Shown one piece after another: positions 43,665 through 53,079 of a stretch of 64,000 nucleotides of DNA. Source of the stretch: Parvibaculum sp. (lineage in GTDB: Bacteria > Pseudomonadota > Alphaproteobacteria > Parvibaculales > Parvibaculaceae). Under the pieces are notes generated by a model. The model did not search any database and was not told the origin of the DNA. It saw only the letters and a list, made by a program, of their open reading frames with translations. The stretch spans positions 124,001 to 188,000 of the forward strand of contig NZNS01000005.1 of the NCBI GenBank assembly GCA_002694985.1, written 5' to 3'. The number at the start of each line of letters is the position of its first letter. Positions within the stretch are counted from its first letter, which is position 1. The position numbers and the translations under genes were made by a program.

Positions 43665-44084
43665 ATGAAATATCTGCACACCATGGTGCGCGTCAGCGAC
43701 CTCGACAAGTCGCTGGACTTCTATTGCAACAAGCTCGGCCTCGAAAACCTTGGCCGCTTCGACATCGAGGAAGGTCGCTTCAGCCTCGTCTTTCTCGCCG
43801 CCCCCGGCCAGAAGGACGCACAGATCGAACTCACATGGAACTGGGACCCGGAAGAACTTGGCGAAGGCCGTAATTTCGGCCACCTCGCCTATCAGGTAGA
43901 TGATATCTACGAGACCTGCGACCGCCTGATGAAGGCGGGCGTTACCATCAATCGCCCGCCCCGCGACGGGCGCATGGCCTTCGTCCGCTCGCCCGACAAT
44001 ATTTCCATCGAATTACTGCAAGCCGGCACGCCCCTGCCCGCCAGAGAGCCCTGGGCTTCCATGCCGAACACGGGACACTGGTAG
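43665..44084 (+). CDS. gloA: Lactoylglutathione lyase (glyoxalase I)
   Basis: 139 residues of the VOC fold. [26 protein letters not shown] begins with the histidine metal ligand. [32 protein letters not shown] has another ligand pair, and [11 protein letters not shown] carries the C-terminal glutamate. It converts the glutathione-methylglyoxal adduct to lactoylglutathione. Confidence 0.93.
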   Translation: MKYLHTMVRVSDLDKSLDFYCNKLGLENLGRFDIEEGRFSLVFLAAPGQKDAQIELTWNWDPEELGEGRNFGHLAYQVDDIYETCDRLMKAGVTINRPPRDGRMAFVRSPDNISIELLQAGTPLPAREPWASMPNTGHW

Positions 44085-44287
44085 GGCGTACTATCGTGAG
44101 GTCATGTTGAGAATTACGACCTGCGCGATCAAGGCCCTGCCGGGATACGACATGCTCTTGCTCGTGAACGTGGAGGGTCTCGCCAAGGCCGCGAGTGTAA
44201 AACTGGAAAGGGGTCGGCAAGAACGGCGTGTGAACGCCGTATTGTCAAACCTCGCCGCGCGAGAGTGTCAAACCTGCCGAAAAAATG

Positions 44288-44362
44288 TGGTACGCCCTAG
44301 GGGAGTCGAACCCCTCTTTCCAGAATGAAAATCTGGCGTCCTAACCGATAGACGAAGGGCGC
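44288..44362 (-). tRNA. tRNA-Glu (TTC)
   Basis: On the minus strand GCGCCCT pairs with AGGGCGT (one G-T pair), the D-arm is GTCTATCGGTTAGGAC, the anticodon loop TTTTCAT gives TTC, and the T-arm is GAGGGGTTCGACTCCCC. CCA is encoded at 44290-44288. A run of six T follows directly, which may end the transcript. Confidence 0.97.
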
Positions 44363-44407
44363 ACGTACCTTGAAAAGGCCGGACGGGAACACCCGCCATG
44401 AGCGCGC

Positions 44408-44436
44408 CTTATAAGCGGCGGCGGCGACTCTTGCAA
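44408..44436 (-). promoter_or_regulatory. Putative sigma-70 promoter of tRNA-Glu
   Basis: Read on the minus strand, TTGCAA (44436-44431) and TATAAG (44413-44408) are separated by exactly 17 bases. They lie about 45 bases before the mature tRNA 5' end, as expected for a tRNA promoter. Confidence 0.6.
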
Positions 44437-44767
44437 CCCCAATTTCAGCCCCGTTCCGCAAGAAATCTGCGGGTTTTTCCCTCTCCCGCAGAAAATGCTT
44501 AGCCTTGCCACACCGACCCAAGTAAATCGATTCCATGGATAGAGACAGTTCCGGCCGGCCCGTTTCAAACGGCCCTGCTATTGCCCGTCATTTGCCGAAT
44601 GGCCTAATGACCACTCCGCTGACGCTTCACGCCGATGAGCGCGGCACCTTCTCCGAGTTATTCCGGACAAGCTGAGATACGAACGCCTCATCGGTGCCGA
44701 CGGGGTTGAACCTCCCGGCAACGCGGCGCCGGGAATGTCCGCGCAAAAGCGGCTCCCCTAACAACGA
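44437..44767. other. Non-coding stretch
   Basis: 331 bases between the tRNA-Glu promoter and a doubtful small ORF. One inverted repeat stands out (CTGCGGG-N11-CCCGCAG, about 44468-44492). A very short frame (MTTPLTLHADERGTFSELF, from 44607) recalls the start of sugar 3,5-epimerases and may be a gene scrap, but it is too short to assign. Confidence 0.35.
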
Positions 44768-44926
44768 ATGTGGTACGAATTTTTCAGCGACTCATATCTG
44801 GTTGCCGGATTGCGCAAGGCAAACCCTGTCACACTCGCGACCGTCGCAGCCAAGGCGAACCAGTTGCGTGCCCGGAAGCCCACCCTGAAAGAAGCGCTGC
44901 ATCAAGTCGCAAGGGCTCTTCGCTGA
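44768..44926 (+). CDS. Doubtful small ORF, 52 residues
   Basis: The frame reads MWYEFFSDSYLVAGLRKANP and goes on with an alanine/lysine-rich helix (KPTLKEALHQVARALR). The composition is protein-like, with a helical C-terminus. No convincing ribosome site precedes the ATG, and no family is recognised. It stops four bases before the convergent recJ stop. Confidence 0.25.
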   Translation: MWYEFFSDSYLVAGLRKANPVTLATVAAKANQLRARKPTLKEALHQVARALR

Positions 44927-44929
44927 GAG

Positions 44930-46744
44930 CTATGGCGTTGCATCCCGCGTCGGAACGGCGTCCTCGATAGTAAATTGAACATCCCGCCGCCCCTGCCATT
45001 CATCGGCGCTGAGCCGCCCTGCGATGTGCAGAAGCCCTGCCCCCTTGTCCATCAGCAGCGCGCCCAGCGGCGATTCCGCAGCCCGGAAGGCAATGCCCTT
45101 CAGCCGGCCGCCATCTTCTCCGGCAAGGATCACCCGCACATGTGCCTTGCCTACAATATCGGCCCTCACGACGCGCACCGACGGCACCGCAAAGCGCGGT
45201 TCGGCATTGCCCGCGCCATAGGGCCCCGCCTGTTGCAGCAGCTCATAAAGCTCGCGCGTTGCCCCCCGAGCGGCAATCGCGCCATCGAGTTTCAGGGCCC
45301 GCGCCTCGGAGGCAACCGCCACATCGTCCTGAAGCCGCTTGGCAAGAAAGGCTTCCAGTTCTTCAAGTTTGTTTTCGCGCAGCGTCAGCCCCGCCGCCAT
45401 CGCGTGTCCGCCGCCATTGACGAGCAGTCCCGCTTCCAGCGCCGCCGTAACCGCGCGCCCGAGATCCACGCCGGACAGCGAGCGGCCTGAACCTTTCCCC
45501 TCCCCCTTCTCGTCGATAGCGATGACGAGGCTCGGCCGTTCGTAACGATCCTTGAGGCGGCTCGCTACGATGCCGATGACACCGGGGTGCCAGCCCTTGC
45601 CCGCCGCAACAATGATCGGCGGCACCGTGTTCGCGCGCCGGGAGGAAAGCCTCTCATCGACCTGATGGATCGCCTCTTCCAGCACCTGCGCCTCGATGGC
45701 CTGACGCTCGGCATTCATCACATTGAGCTCTTCGGCGATGGCATTCGCTTCAAGTTCGTTCTCGGTCGTCAGCAGCCTCGCGCCGAGATCGGCCCGGCCG
45801 ACGCGCCCGCCCGCATTCACACGGGGCCCGAGCAGAAAACCGCAATGATAGGGCGATGGCGTTCCGTTCATTCGCGCGACATCGGCAAGCGCCGCAAGCC
45901 CCTTGTTCTGCCTGCGCTGCATCACGCGCAAACCCTGCGCGACGAATGCCCGGTTGAGCCCCGTCAGCGGCACCACGTCGCAAACCGTGCCCAGCGCCAC
46001 GAGGTCGAGCCATTGCATGAGGTCGGGCTCTTCCCGGTCGGCATACCACCCCGCTTCGCGCAGCGCCCGGTTGAGCGCCACCACGAAAAGGAAAGTCACT
46101 CCCACAGCGGCAAGCTGTCCGAGGCCGCTGGCGTCGTCCATCCGGTTCGGATTGACCAGCGCAAAGGCGGGCGGCAACGATGGTTCCGCCTGATGATGAT
46201 CGACGACGATGGAGGGGAGCCCGTAATCTGCAGCCAGCCCCAGCGCCTTGTGCGCCATCGTCCCGCAATCGACAGTGATGACGAGATCGGTCCCCTCATC
46301 CTTCAGCCGTTTCAGCGCGGGCGCATTCGGGCCGTAGCCTTCGCGAATGCGATCGGGAATATAGATCCGCAATTCGCTCCCCGTCGCCTTGAAAAAGCGA
46401 TAGAGCAGCGCACTCGATGTTGCTCCGTCCACGTCATAATCGCCGAAAACTGCAATCTTCTCGCCCGCCATGATGGCTTGCGCCACGCGCGTGGCCGCCT
46501 TCTCCATATCCGTGACTTCGTAGGGGTCAGGCATCAGCGAGCGCAGCGAAGGGGCGAGATAGGCCGCGCAATCTTCCGGCGCAACACCGCGTCCCGCAAG
46601 CACCCGCGCAATGATTTCAGGAAGCCCCTCACGCTGCGCAATCGCAAGTGCCAGACGCTCATCGCCAAGGCGGCTCGCCCATGAACGCCCGCTCACAGAG
46701 CGCTCGACACCGAGAAAACCTCTGGAGATGGCATCAGTACTCAT
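44930..46744 (-). CDS. recJ: Single-stranded-DNA-specific exonuclease RecJ
   Basis: 604 residues. DHH-family motifs: IAVFGDYDVDGATSSALLYRF (motif I), VITVDCGTMAHKAL (motif II), IVVDHHQAEPSLPPAFALVNPN (motif III, DHH). Later come GFLLGPRVNAGGRVGRADLGARLL, the DHHA1 part with KGSGRSLSGVDLGRAVTAALEAGLLVNGGGHAMAAGLTL, and the C-terminal OB-like domain. It degrades ssDNA 5' to 3' in recombination and repair. Confidence 0.96.
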   Translation of the reverse strand: MSTDAISRGFLGVERSVSGRSWASRLGDERLALAIAQREGLPEIIARVLAGRGVAPEDCAAYLAPSLRSLMPDPYEVTDMEKAATRVAQAIMAGEKIAVFGDYDVDGATSSALLYRFFKATGSELRIYIPDRIREGYGPNAPALKRLKDEGTDLVITVDCGTMAHKALGLAADYGLPSIVVDHHQAEPSLPPAFALVNPNRMDDASGLGQLAAVGVTFLFVVALNRALREAGWYADREEPDLMQWLDLVALGTVCDVVPLTGLNRAFVAQGLRVMQRRQNKGLAALADVARMNGTPSPYHCGFLLGPRVNAGGRVGRADLGARLLTTENELEANAIAEELNVMNAERQAIEAQVLEEAIHQVDERLSSRRANTVPPIIVAAGKGWHPGVIGIVASRLKDRYERPSLVIAIDEKGEGKGSGRSLSGVDLGRAVTAALEAGLLVNGGGHAMAAGLTLRENKLEELEAFLAKRLQDDVAVASEARALKLDGAIAARGATRELYELLQQAGPYGAGNAEPRFAVPSVRVVRADIVGKAHVRVILAGEDGGRLKGIAFRAAESPLGALLMDKGAGLLHIAGRLSADEWQGRRDVQFTIEDAVPTRDATP

Positions 46745-46836
46745 CGGTGCGGGCCGGGTTCTTGTGCGAAATGGACATGGAAAGAGGATAGCCCCTCAGA
46801 TCACGAAAGGTCGAACGAACAATCGCAAGCCCATGT

Positions 46837-48276
46837 TCAGGGGCTGATGACCACGTCCTCATTGCAGGCTTCCTGTATATGTTCGCGCTCCTCTGCGCTG
46901 CGGACCTCGCTTTCCCGCGAGACTGCCGCCGGAACAAAGCGATCCATCACCACACAAGCCACAAGGTCGCCGGTTATATTGAGACTTGCCCTGAACCGCT
47001 CAAGAATACGGTCCAGCCCGACGATCAATGCCAGACCGGTCAAGGGCACCCCCACACTGGAAAGGACCGACGCCAGAACGACAATGCCGACACCCGGCAC
47101 GGCGGGTGTGCCGATGGAGGCGCCGACGGTCGTTGCAACAAGCGCCAGCAGAACACCGATCGGCAAGTCGATCTGATAGAACTGCGCCATGAAAATCGTG
47201 GCAAGCGCTTGATAGAGCGCCGTGCCGCCCATGTTCATCGTCGCTCCCAGTGGAACGATGAATTGCGCCAGGGACGGCCGGACCTTCAACACATCCTCGG
47301 CCGTCTTCACCGTGACGGGCATGGTTGCCGCCGAGCTGTTGGTAGAAAAACCGAGCAGGAATGGTTCGCGGATCGAACGCAGCATGAAAAGCGGGTTGCG
47401 TCCGCCCAGCACCGCCGCGATGGCGAGATAGAAAGCCAGCAATACGGCCATGCCGAAAACAACAACCGCCGCATAGGCGCCAAGCCCCGCCAGAATACCG
47501 GGCCCCGTCTTGATCATGACCTGCGCCAGCAACCCGAACACGGCCACCGGTGCGAAGGTCATCACCGTCGCCACGATGGCCATGCATATTTGCTGTACCG
47601 ACCCCAGCAACTCGAAAAGAGGTTTCGAGGATTCAGGCGGAACGCTGAGCAGCCCCACTCCCAGCACGATCGCAAAGATGACGATCTGCAACATGTCGCC
47701 GCGCACGATCGAACCCAGCGGATTGGTTGGCAAAATCTCCGTGATTTCGTTCGGGATGCTCACCAGGCTGAATGTCTTTGCCGCTTCCGCCTCGCCCTTT
47801 TCGGCAAGTTCGGCAACCTGACCCGTCAGTTCCACCTGCGGTGCGGCGGCCCGGTCCACATATTCACCTGGTTTGAGCACGAGGCCGATAGCCACGCCGA
47901 GAACAGCCGCCGCAATGGTCGAACCGATAAAGTAGAAAGCGAGCCCGACGCCCGTACTCTTGAGCTGACGGACATCGGTAGCCGCCGCGATGCCCCGGAC
48001 GATGGACGCCAGGATCAGCGGCACGACAATCATCTGGATGAAGGCGAGAAAAAGGTTGCCCGGCAATGCCAGCCATTCCCCGAGCGTATTCGCCGTCGAC
48101 CGGGACACGAAGCCCGTATCGGGATTGAGCAGCAATCCCGTTGCGATCCCCAGCACCATGCCGATGAGAACCTGAAGCCAGAGGCGCCCTTTCGTCAGCC
48201 GGTTGGACTGCTTTGAGAGGAACTTCAGGTTCTTCGGAAAGATACGTTCTACCGAGGAAAAGTTGCCGCCTTTCAT
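46837..48276 (-). CDS. Dicarboxylate/amino acid:cation symporter (DAACS family)
   Basis: 479 residues with eight or more transmembrane segments. FLAFIQMIVVPLILASIVRGIA, the serine-rich re-entrant loop LLGFSTNSSAATMPVTV, and FIVPLGATMNMGGTALYQALATIFMAQ followed by GVLLALVATTVGASIGTPAVPG are the diagnostic GltP/DctA motifs. It imports glutamate, aspartate or C4-dicarboxylates with protons or sodium. The acid-rich insert between helices 3 and 4 (ELTGQVAELAEKGEAEAAKT) makes it longer than DctA. Substrate not certain. Confidence 0.9.
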   Translation of the reverse strand: MKGGNFSSVERIFPKNLKFLSKQSNRLTKGRLWLQVLIGMVLGIATGLLLNPDTGFVSRSTANTLGEWLALPGNLFLAFIQMIVVPLILASIVRGIAAATDVRQLKSTGVGLAFYFIGSTIAAAVLGVAIGLVLKPGEYVDRAAAPQVELTGQVAELAEKGEAEAAKTFSLVSIPNEITEILPTNPLGSIVRGDMLQIVIFAIVLGVGLLSVPPESSKPLFELLGSVQQICMAIVATVMTFAPVAVFGLLAQVMIKTGPGILAGLGAYAAVVVFGMAVLLAFYLAIAAVLGGRNPLFMLRSIREPFLLGFSTNSSAATMPVTVKTAEDVLKVRPSLAQFIVPLGATMNMGGTALYQALATIFMAQFYQIDLPIGVLLALVATTVGASIGTPAVPGVGIVVLASVLSSVGVPLTGLALIVGLDRILERFRASLNITGDLVACVVMDRFVPAAVSRESEVRSAEEREHIQEACNEDVVISP

Positions 48277-48400
48277 CGCGCCAGGCTCCAGTCATGGTGT
48301 CGCTGCGCCCGAAACGAAGCTGGATCGCTCAAGCCCCGGGGGATCGTTCATGAAACAAGCTCACCCCCGCGCGAGGGACCGGCCCGGCGGATGACGGGCT

Positions 48401-49375
48401 TTACTGGAACTTGTCGAGATAGGCGTGGAACGACTTCAGGCGCCGCACGGTGCCTGTTGCCGAGCGCATGACGATGGTGTGCGTTGTCACGCCGCCATCG
48501 CGGTGATGAATGCCGTCCAGCAGCCAGCCATCGGTCACGCCCGTTGCTGCGAAGATCACGTCGCCGGAAGCCATTTCCGTATGGTCGTACTTCTTGTTGA
48601 AGTCCTTCACGCCCATTTTCGCCGCGCGCGCCTTCTGTTCTTCGCTCGACGTCACCAGACGGCCCTGCATCTGGCCGCCGATGCAGCGAAGCGCAGCCGC
48701 CGCGAGCACGCCTTCCGGCGCACCGCCGACACCCATATAGAGGTCGACACCCGTCTCGGGGTCCGTCGTTGCAATCACGCCGGCAATGTCGCCATCGGTG
48801 ATGAGCGTCACGCGCGCCCCCACCTCGCGCACCGCGCGGATGAGTTCGGCATGGCGCGGCCGGTCGAGAATGCACACCGTGATCTCGGAAACATCGGTCT
48901 TCTTCGCCTTGGCGAGCGCCTTGATGTTTTCGGCCGGTGTCGCGTCGAGATCGATCAGCCCTTCGGGGAAACCGCCGCCGATCGCGATCTTGTCCATATA
49001 GGTATCGGGCGCATTGAGCAGCGTGCCGCCTTCCGCCGCCGCGAGCACGGCCATGGCATTCGGCATCGCTTTCGCCGTCAGCGTCGTGCCTTCCAGTGGA
49101 TCGAGCGCGATATCGACCTTCGGGCCCTTGCCCGTGCCGACCTTCTCACCGATATAGAGCATCGGCGCCTCGTCGCGCTCACCTTCGCCGATCACCACCG
49201 TGCCGTCGATATCGAGTACGTTGAGTTCCTTGCGCATGGCATCGACCGCTGCCTGGTCGGCAGACTTCTCGTCGCCGCGTCCCACCCACAGGGCCGAGCA
49301 GACAGCCGCACGTTCCGTCACGCGCCCCATCTCCAGCGCAAGCATACGGTTCAGGCCAGCTTTTTTCTCAACCAT
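48401..49375 (-). CDS. glpX: Class II fructose-1,6-bisphosphatase
   Basis: 324 residues from the ATG at 49375 (MVEKKAGLNR); an in-frame upstream ATG at 49414 would overlap the region after hom. GRGDEKSADQAAVDAMRKEL, VVIGEGERDEAPMLYIGE and IALDPLEGTTLTAKAMPNAMAVLA are the GlpX metal-binding motifs. It acts in gluconeogenesis. It lies 50 bases after hom on the same strand. Confidence 0.94.
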   Translation of the reverse strand: MVEKKAGLNRMLALEMGRVTERAAVCSALWVGRGDEKSADQAAVDAMRKELNVLDIDGTVVIGEGERDEAPMLYIGEKVGTGKGPKVDIALDPLEGTTLTAKAMPNAMAVLAAAEGGTLLNAPDTYMDKIAIGGGFPEGLIDLDATPAENIKALAKAKKTDVSEITVCILDRPRHAELIRAVREVGARVTLITDGDIAGVIATTDPETGVDLYMGVGGAPEGVLAAAALRCIGGQMQGRLVTSSEEQKARAAKMGVKDFNKKYDHTEMASGDVIFAATGVTDGWLLDGIHHRDGGVTTHTIVMRSATGTVRRLKSFHAYLDKFQ

Positions 49376-49425
49376 CTCAGTCCCCGTTCCTCTGCCCGTT
49401 CCGCCGGGCGCCATATGTAGGCGGC

Positions 49426-50733
49426 TCAGCGGAGCTCGCCATCCTCAATTCTGATCATCAGCGGCGTTCCCGCCACGTCTTCATGCTGCGCAAGCAATGT
49501 CCGTGCGCGCGCCATGGTGCTCTCGTCCGTCTCATGCGTGACGAAGACGACCGGCAGCCGGCCGCTGTCGTCGCCCTTGCCGCCGCGCTGCACAATGCGT
49601 TCGATGGAAATCGAGGCTTCGGCCAGCGCCCGTGTGATCGCGGCCATGCTGCCCGCGCGGTCCACAGCGCGCAACCGCAGATAGAATGAGCTCTTGTGCG
49701 CTTCCATCAGCGGCCTTGCCGGTGCCTTCAGCTTCGTTGCCGGCACGATGAATGGCGCCACGATGAGCCCGCGCGCAATATCCACGATGTCGGAGAGAAC
49801 GGCCGATGCCGTCGGCCCCTCGCCCGCACCGCGTCCTTCGAGCACGAGATGCCCCACCCGGTCGCCATCGACGGCCACCGCGTTGTAGACGCCGGATACA
49901 GCCGCCAGCGGCGTCCCTTCGGGCACGAGCGCGGGATGCACACGCTGCACGATGCCATCATCGCTCTTTTCCGCAATGGCGAGCAGCTTCACCTTGAAAC
50001 CGAAATCCTTCGCGAAGGCGATATCCGTCGCGCTGATCTTCTCGATGCCCTCGATATGCACATTGTCGAAATCGACCTCCGTGCCGAAGGCAAGGCTCGC
50101 CAGGATCGCGAGCTTGTGCGCCGCGTCGATGCCGCCCACGTCGAAAGTCGGATCGGCTTCCGCATAGCCGAGATCCTGCGCGTCCTTCAGCACATCGGCG
50201 AAGTCGCGCCCCGTCGTCTCCATCTCGGTCAGGATGTAGTTGCAGGTGCCGTTGAGGATGCCGTGAATGCTGCGGATTTCGTTGCCCGCCAGCGCCTCGC
50301 GCATCGCCTTCACGATCGGGATACCGCCCGCCACCGCCGCCTCGTAGTTGAGCGCGACGCCCTTGCTTTCCGCCGCCTGCGCCAGCGCCGTGCCGTGATG
50401 CGCGACCAGCGCCTTGTTCGCGGTCGCCACATGCTTGCCCGCCTTCAGCGACGCCTCGACGAGCTCGCGCGCGATCCCTTCCGAACCCCCGATCAGCTCC
50501 ACGACGAGGTCGATGTCACCTGCGCTCGCCAGCGCCATCGGGTCGTCTTCCCAGCGCACACCGGAAAGATCGATGCCGCGATCCCTCGTCTTGTCGCGCG
50601 CCGACACTGCAACGAGTTCGAGCGGCCGCCCGCAGGCCGCCGTGAGATGTGTGCTGCGCTCGGCCAAAATCTTGACCACGCCCGCCCCAACCGTGCCGAG
50701 GCCGGCAATACCGATCCGTAGGGAATTACTCAC
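49426..50733 (-). CDS. hom: Homoserine dehydrogenase
   Basis: 435 residues. NAD(P) site GIAGLGTVGAGVVKIL, then VATANKALVAHHGTALAQAAESKGVALNYEAAVAGGIPIVKAMRE with the substrate lysine and glycine region, and GYAEADPTFDVGGIDAAHKLAILASLAFG. The last 80 residues form an ACT domain (YLRLRAVDRAGSMAAITRALAEASISIERIVQ), probably for threonine feedback. It overlaps the aminotransferase stop by four bases and precedes glpX. Confidence 0.95.
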   Translation of the reverse strand: MSNSLRIGIAGLGTVGAGVVKILAERSTHLTAACGRPLELVAVSARDKTRDRGIDLSGVRWEDDPMALASAGDIDLVVELIGGSEGIARELVEASLKAGKHVATANKALVAHHGTALAQAAESKGVALNYEAAVAGGIPIVKAMREALAGNEIRSIHGILNGTCNYILTEMETTGRDFADVLKDAQDLGYAEADPTFDVGGIDAAHKLAILASLAFGTEVDFDNVHIEGIEKISATDIAFAKDFGFKVKLLAIAEKSDDGIVQRVHPALVPEGTPLAAVSGVYNAVAVDGDRVGHLVLEGRGAGEGPTASAVLSDIVDIARGLIVAPFIVPATKLKAPARPLMEAHKSSFYLRLRAVDRAGSMAAITRALAEASISIERIVQRGGKGDDSGRLPVVFVTHETDESTMARARTLLAQHEDVAGTPLMIRIEDGELR

Positions 50734-52004
50734 GTCCGCCCGGCCCCGCTTGTCTGCTTTGCGTTCGGATGGGGAACCACGCTCGATGCAATCCCGAGCC
50801 GGTCTTCATATTCGGCGACGATCTGGTCGGCGTTCTGCATCATGCGCTTCACATTGCGCGCTGCCTGCCGGATGCGCTGCTCGTTCTCCACGAGACCGAT
50901 ACGCACATGTCCGTCGCCATATTCGCCAAAGCCGATGCCCGGCGCCACCGCGACATCCGCTTGTTCGAGCAGCAGCGTCGCAAATCCCATCGAGCCGAGA
51001 TGCCGGAACTTCTCCGGGATCGGCGACCACGCGAACATGCTGGCGGGCGGGCTCGGAATGTCCCAGCCTGCGCGGGCCATGCTGTCCACCAGCACATCGC
51101 GGCGATGCTTGTACGTTTCGCGAATTTCCGCGACGCATTCCTGCGGCCCGTTCAGCGCCGCCGTCGCCGCCACCTGGATCGGCGTGAAGGCGCCGTAATC
51201 GAGATAGGACTTCACGCGCCCCAGCGCATTGATCAGCCGTTCATTGCCCACCGCAAAGCCCATGCGCCAGCCCGGCATCGAATAGGTCTTGGACAGCGAG
51301 GTGAACTCGACGGTCCGCTCCTTCGCGCCCGGCACCTGGAGGATCGAGGGCGGCGGATTGCCGTCGAAATAGATTTCCGAATAGGCGAGGTCCGAAATCA
51401 CATAAAGATCGTTCTTCGCCGCGAAGGCGATCAGCTCGCGGTAGAAGTCGAGATCCGCCACCTGCGCCGTCGGGTTCGAGGGATAGCTCACCACGATGGC
51501 CGTCGGCTTCGGCACGCTGTGGCGGATACCGCGCTCCAGCATGTCGAAAAAGCCCATCTCGCTCTCGAAGGGAACGGAGCGGATCACCGCGCCCGAAATG
51601 ATGAAACCGAAGGCATGGATTGGATAGCTCGGGTTCGGACAGAGGATCACGTCGCCCGGCGCGGTAATCGCCTGGGCCAGGTTCGCCAGCCCCTCCTTGG
51701 AGCCGAGTGTCGCAATCACTTCCGTTTCGGGGTCGAGCTTCACGCCGAAACGCCGCTCGTAATAGCCGGCCTGTGCGCGGCGAAGCCCCGGAATGCCGCG
51801 CGAGGCGGAGTAGCGATGCGTCTTCGGGTCGCGAACGGCCTCGACAAGCTTCTCCACGATATGCGGCGGCGTCGGCATGTCGGGATTACCCATCCCGAAA
51901 TCGATGATGTCCTTGCCCTCGGCGCGCGCCTTCGCCTTGAGCTTGTTGACGCTCTCGAAAACGTAAGGCGGCAGGCGCTTTATGCGGTGAAACTCTTCGC
52001 TCAT
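50730..52004 (-). CDS. Class I/II PLP aminotransferase (AlaC / LL-DAP aminotransferase-like)
   Basis: 424 residues from the ATG at 52004 (MSEEFHRIKRLPP). YVFESVNKLKAKARAEGKDIIDFGMGNPDMPTP at the N-terminus, VISDLAYSEIYFDG with the cofactor aspartate and tyrosine, and SLSKTYSMPGWRMGFAVGN with the PLP lysine are clear. The form of the N-terminal motif fits the alanine/glutamate-pyruvate transaminase group that is often named LL-diaminopimelate aminotransferase. It is co-transcribed with hom. Confidence 0.9.
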   Translation of the reverse strand: MSEEFHRIKRLPPYVFESVNKLKAKARAEGKDIIDFGMGNPDMPTPPHIVEKLVEAVRDPKTHRYSASRGIPGLRRAQAGYYERRFGVKLDPETEVIATLGSKEGLANLAQAITAPGDVILCPNPSYPIHAFGFIISGAVIRSVPFESEMGFFDMLERGIRHSVPKPTAIVVSYPSNPTAQVADLDFYRELIAFAAKNDLYVISDLAYSEIYFDGNPPPSILQVPGAKERTVEFTSLSKTYSMPGWRMGFAVGNERLINALGRVKSYLDYGAFTPIQVAATAALNGPQECVAEIRETYKHRRDVLVDSMARAGWDIPSPPASMFAWSPIPEKFRHLGSMGFATLLLEQADVAVAPGIGFGEYGDGHVRIGLVENEQRIRQAARNVKRMMQNADQIVAEYEDRLGIASSVVPHPNAKQTSGAGRT

Positions 52005-52255
52005 GACCAAATCCTGGAGACGCGGGACACCATCCCCGGCGCCCGATTCGAGCCCGCGGCGGTTCACGGCGTCTTATACCGCCAGAGCGCTCCCACGCGA
52101 AGCCTCCTTTGAACAAAAGCGGGCTGTTCGACGCCCGGAAGCGCAACAAAACAGCGGCTCGGGGCCTTTCAGCGGTGCCGGAACCGGCAAGATGGCTCCA
52201 CAGAGAGACAGGCCATGCGAAAACGGCCCTTTCAAGGCCTCACGGCCTCTCCTTT

Positions 52256-52897
52256 TCAGGGCTGGCCGATCACCGGCTTCACGGTCACACGCTTGGTCGG
52301 CGCGGCCGTCACTTCGGGGCCGGTATCCTCGGCGGGCTCGGCGGCCGCAGCCCCGTCTTCGCTCATGACGTCCGGCTCTTCATCCGGCTCCCTGGCGGCC
52401 GTCTGGACTTCCTTCTGCGGCAGCACCTTGGAATAGTCGCCATGTCCGCCCCGCTCGCCCGGCAGGGGAATGGTCGGTGCGGCGTCATAGAGCGACTGCT
52501 TGTCCATTGCCTCCTCGGGCACATCTTCAAGCGCGGGCACGGGCGTCGGCTGGGCCACAACGGGCGCAGGTGCGGGCGGCTCCGTGCCGCCGCGCAGCAC
52601 CTGGTCGCTATGCAAGGCATTCTGCCGGTCGGCGGCGAGGCCCTTGGCAATGTCCTTGCGCTCGTCTAGCGGGGTCGCGGCAGGCTGCTGTTCGGGCACG
52701 TCGCGCAGGTCCGGGAAGGCCGCATCCGCGGGCGGCGCGTCGGGCGTGCCGCCATAGGCTGCATCCGGCTTCACGTCGTCCGACAGCATGGAGCAGCCGC
52801 CCGCGATCCCGGCCATGATCAGCACCGCCGCAAATCCGCATCCGCGGGCCGCTGCGGCAACCCTGTTCACATTACGGCCAATCGCCATCTCCGGCAT
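52256..52897 (-). CDS. Proline/alanine-rich putative lipoprotein
   Basis: 213 residues from the ATG at 52897, which has AGGAG seven bases upstream. A short signal peptide ends in the lipobox IAGGCS (cysteine about residue 34). The rest is low-complexity and acidic with many prolines (TEPPAPAPVVAQPTPVPALE, EDVPEEAMDKQSLYDAAPTI) and no folded domain I recognise. It is divergent from phaC, sharing a 182-base region with a perfect palindrome. Probably an envelope protein of unknown role. Confidence 0.65.
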   Translation of the reverse strand: MPEMAIGRNVNRVAAAARGCGFAAVLIMAGIAGGCSMLSDDVKPDAAYGGTPDAPPADAAFPDLRDVPEQQPAATPLDERKDIAKGLAADRQNALHSDQVLRGGTEPPAPAPVVAQPTPVPALEDVPEEAMDKQSLYDAAPTIPLPGERGGHGDYSKVLPQKEVQTAAREPDEEPDVMSEDGAAAAEPAEDTGPEVTAAPTKRVTVKPVIGQP

Positions 52898-52972
52898 CTT
52901 CGCACTCCTGCTGCTGCGCTTGTTTGCGCCTGTTTCCTGACCCATATCCGCGTCATCGGGCGGACATGTTCC

Positions 52973-52989
52973 AGCGTATAGTATACGCT
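52973..52989. promoter_or_regulatory. Perfect 17-bp palindrome between the lipoprotein gene and phaC
   Basis: AGCGTATA-G-TATACGCT is an exact dyad, 75 bases before the lipoprotein start and 90 bases before the phaC start. It includes TATA sequences that could serve as -10 elements in either direction. The form is that of a repressor operator. Confidence 0.7.
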
Positions 52990-53079
52990 TCTCAGGTGAA
53001 ACCATCTGCAAACGGGCATTTCCGCAGGGCGGCGGAAAAAGCCCGAAATTCACGATAGAAGCCCACAGGGAAGCGCGTT

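Noticed and set aside
44104..44328. A 74-residue plus-strand frame between gloA and tRNA-Glu
   Set aside because: It runs through the tRNA-Glu gene (its end GVEPLFPE is the tRNA read in reverse) and has no ribosome site or family.
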